From Nitriliruptoraceae bacterium (GTDB taxonomy: Bacteria; Actinomycetota; Nitriliruptoria; Nitriliruptorales; Nitriliruptoraceae): a DNA stretch of 5,474 nt. The DNA lies in assembly GCA_007118045.1 (NCBI GenBank), contig SKTG01000178.1, positions 1-5,474 of the forward strand, read 5' to 3'. Shown here piece after piece: positions 5,176-5,474 of this stretch; positions within the stretch are counted from its first letter, which is position 1, and the number at the start of each line of letters is the position of its first letter. Both the position numbers and the translations under genes were made by a program. A model generated the notes under the pieces. It was not told the DNA's origin, did not search any database, and saw only the letters and a list, made by a program, of their open reading frames with translations.

Positions 5176-5196
5176 CGTGGTCGGTCGACCACGGTA
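5176..5196 (-). promoter_or_regulatory. Dyad operator candidate overlapping a -10 box of the kinase gene
   Basis: CGTGGTC (5176-5182) and GACCACG (5187-5193) are perfect inverted arms around GGTC, and GGTCGACC (5183-5190) is itself a palindrome. On the - strand TACCGT (complement of 5191-5196) fits a TAnnnT -10 box, 40-45 nt before the CTG start. The dyad would thus cover the -10 box and start point, where a repressor or autoregulator could bind. Confidence 0.4.
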
Positions 5197-5367
5197 GTGC
5201 GTGCGGGCGGCCGGGGCGCGTCCCGCCCCTCGGCCCCCGGCTGGCCACCGACGCCGGGCGGGTGGTTGGATGGGCGCGGCCCCGACACCCGGGGCCCTTC
5301 GCTCCCGGATCGGGACGTGGCGCGAGGACCCCGCCCACGGCCCGGGAGCACCCGACCGGTGGAGACC
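5197..5367. other. GC-rich spacer between divergent genes
   Basis: No credible gene is visible here on either strand. It should hold the promoter of the + strand gene beginning at 5368 or 5371, but no clear TAnnnT box lies at the usual distance. TTGGAT at 5266-5271 is only a weak candidate. Small dyads are present: TCCCG/CGGGA at 5303-5307 and 5311-5315, and GCTCCCGG/CCGGGAGC at 5301-5308 and 5342-5349. Confidence 0.5.
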
Positions 5368-5474
5368 ATGGTGGACTGGCGAGCACAGATCGAGCAGCTC
5401 GGCCCGGCCGAGGGACGGCAGGGTTCGGCCCTGGAACGGATCGATGCCCTGCTGGGCGGGGAGCAGCCCGAGCA
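5368..5474 (+). CDS. N-terminal fragment of an unrecognised protein
   Basis: An open frame begins with ATG at 5368 and runs off the window after 35 codons. It starts MVDWRAQIEQLGPAEG and continues with ALERIDALLGGEQPE, a polar, Glu-rich stretch likely to be helical, with no signal peptide or membrane segment visible. GGAG at 5361-5364 lies only 3 nt before the ATG but 6 nt before the next codon, GTG at 5371, so either could be the start; the GTG spacing is the better one. Codon use is strongly GC3-biased, as in the neighbouring genes. The gene is divergent from the kinase. I do not recognise the family from this short piece, and no function can be assigned. Confidence 0.6.
   Translation, partial: MVDWRAQIEQLGPAEGRQGSALERIDALLGGEQPE

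Noticed and set aside
5009..5386. - strand open frames in the spacer upstream of the kinase
   Set aside because: Arg/Pro/Gly-rich translations of GC-rich non-coding DNA with no ribosome site or domain; the upper part is opposite the start of the + strand gene.

Overview
The window comes from a very GC-rich bacterial chromosome, most likely an actinomycete. The evidence is strong G/C third-position bias, frequent GTG starts, an F420-type luciferase-like oxidoreductase, a DUF456 membrane protein, TAnnnT-type -10 boxes and a tRNA whose terminal CCA is not fully encoded. A deep-branching actinobacterial class is possible, but the sequence alone does not settle it.

Layout from left to right. Positions 1-81 hold the C-terminal end of a + strand protein that resembles the PQQ-dependent sugar (glucose/sorbosone) dehydrogenase family. 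A repeat-rich spacer (82-242) ends in a candidate promoter. Next come two + strand oxidoreductase genes, 31 nt apart and probably co-transcribed: an LLM-class F420-dependent oxidoreductase (243-1178) and an aldo/keto reductase (1210-2238). A spacer of about 105 nt contains short repeats and a promoter that resembles the one before the LLM gene. It leads to a DUF456 membrane protein (2344-2832). That gene converges on a - strand SRPBCC-fold protein (2851-3315), with only 18 nt between the stop codons. A tRNA gene with anticodon CAT (3426-3499, + strand) follows. On the - strand, a soluble GAF-PAS-HisKA-HATPase histidine kinase (3469 to at least 5073) ends inside the complement of the tRNA. A spacer with a clear dyad (about 5152-5367) separates the kinase from the first 35 codons of an unrecognised + strand gene that runs off the window.

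Functionally this is mostly ordinary housekeeping and metabolic content. The two oxidoreductases may act in related redox steps, but no substrate can be read from the sequence. The kinase has no response regulator beside it here. I saw no mobile element, CRISPR array or defence system, and no convincing undescribed system. The points most worth checking are the kinase start (a likely CTG start upstream of the first ATG), the antisense overlap of the kinase 3' end with the tRNA, the true identity of the CAT tRNA (Met or Ile2), a dyad over the kinase promoter, and short direct repeats at the 3' ends of two genes.
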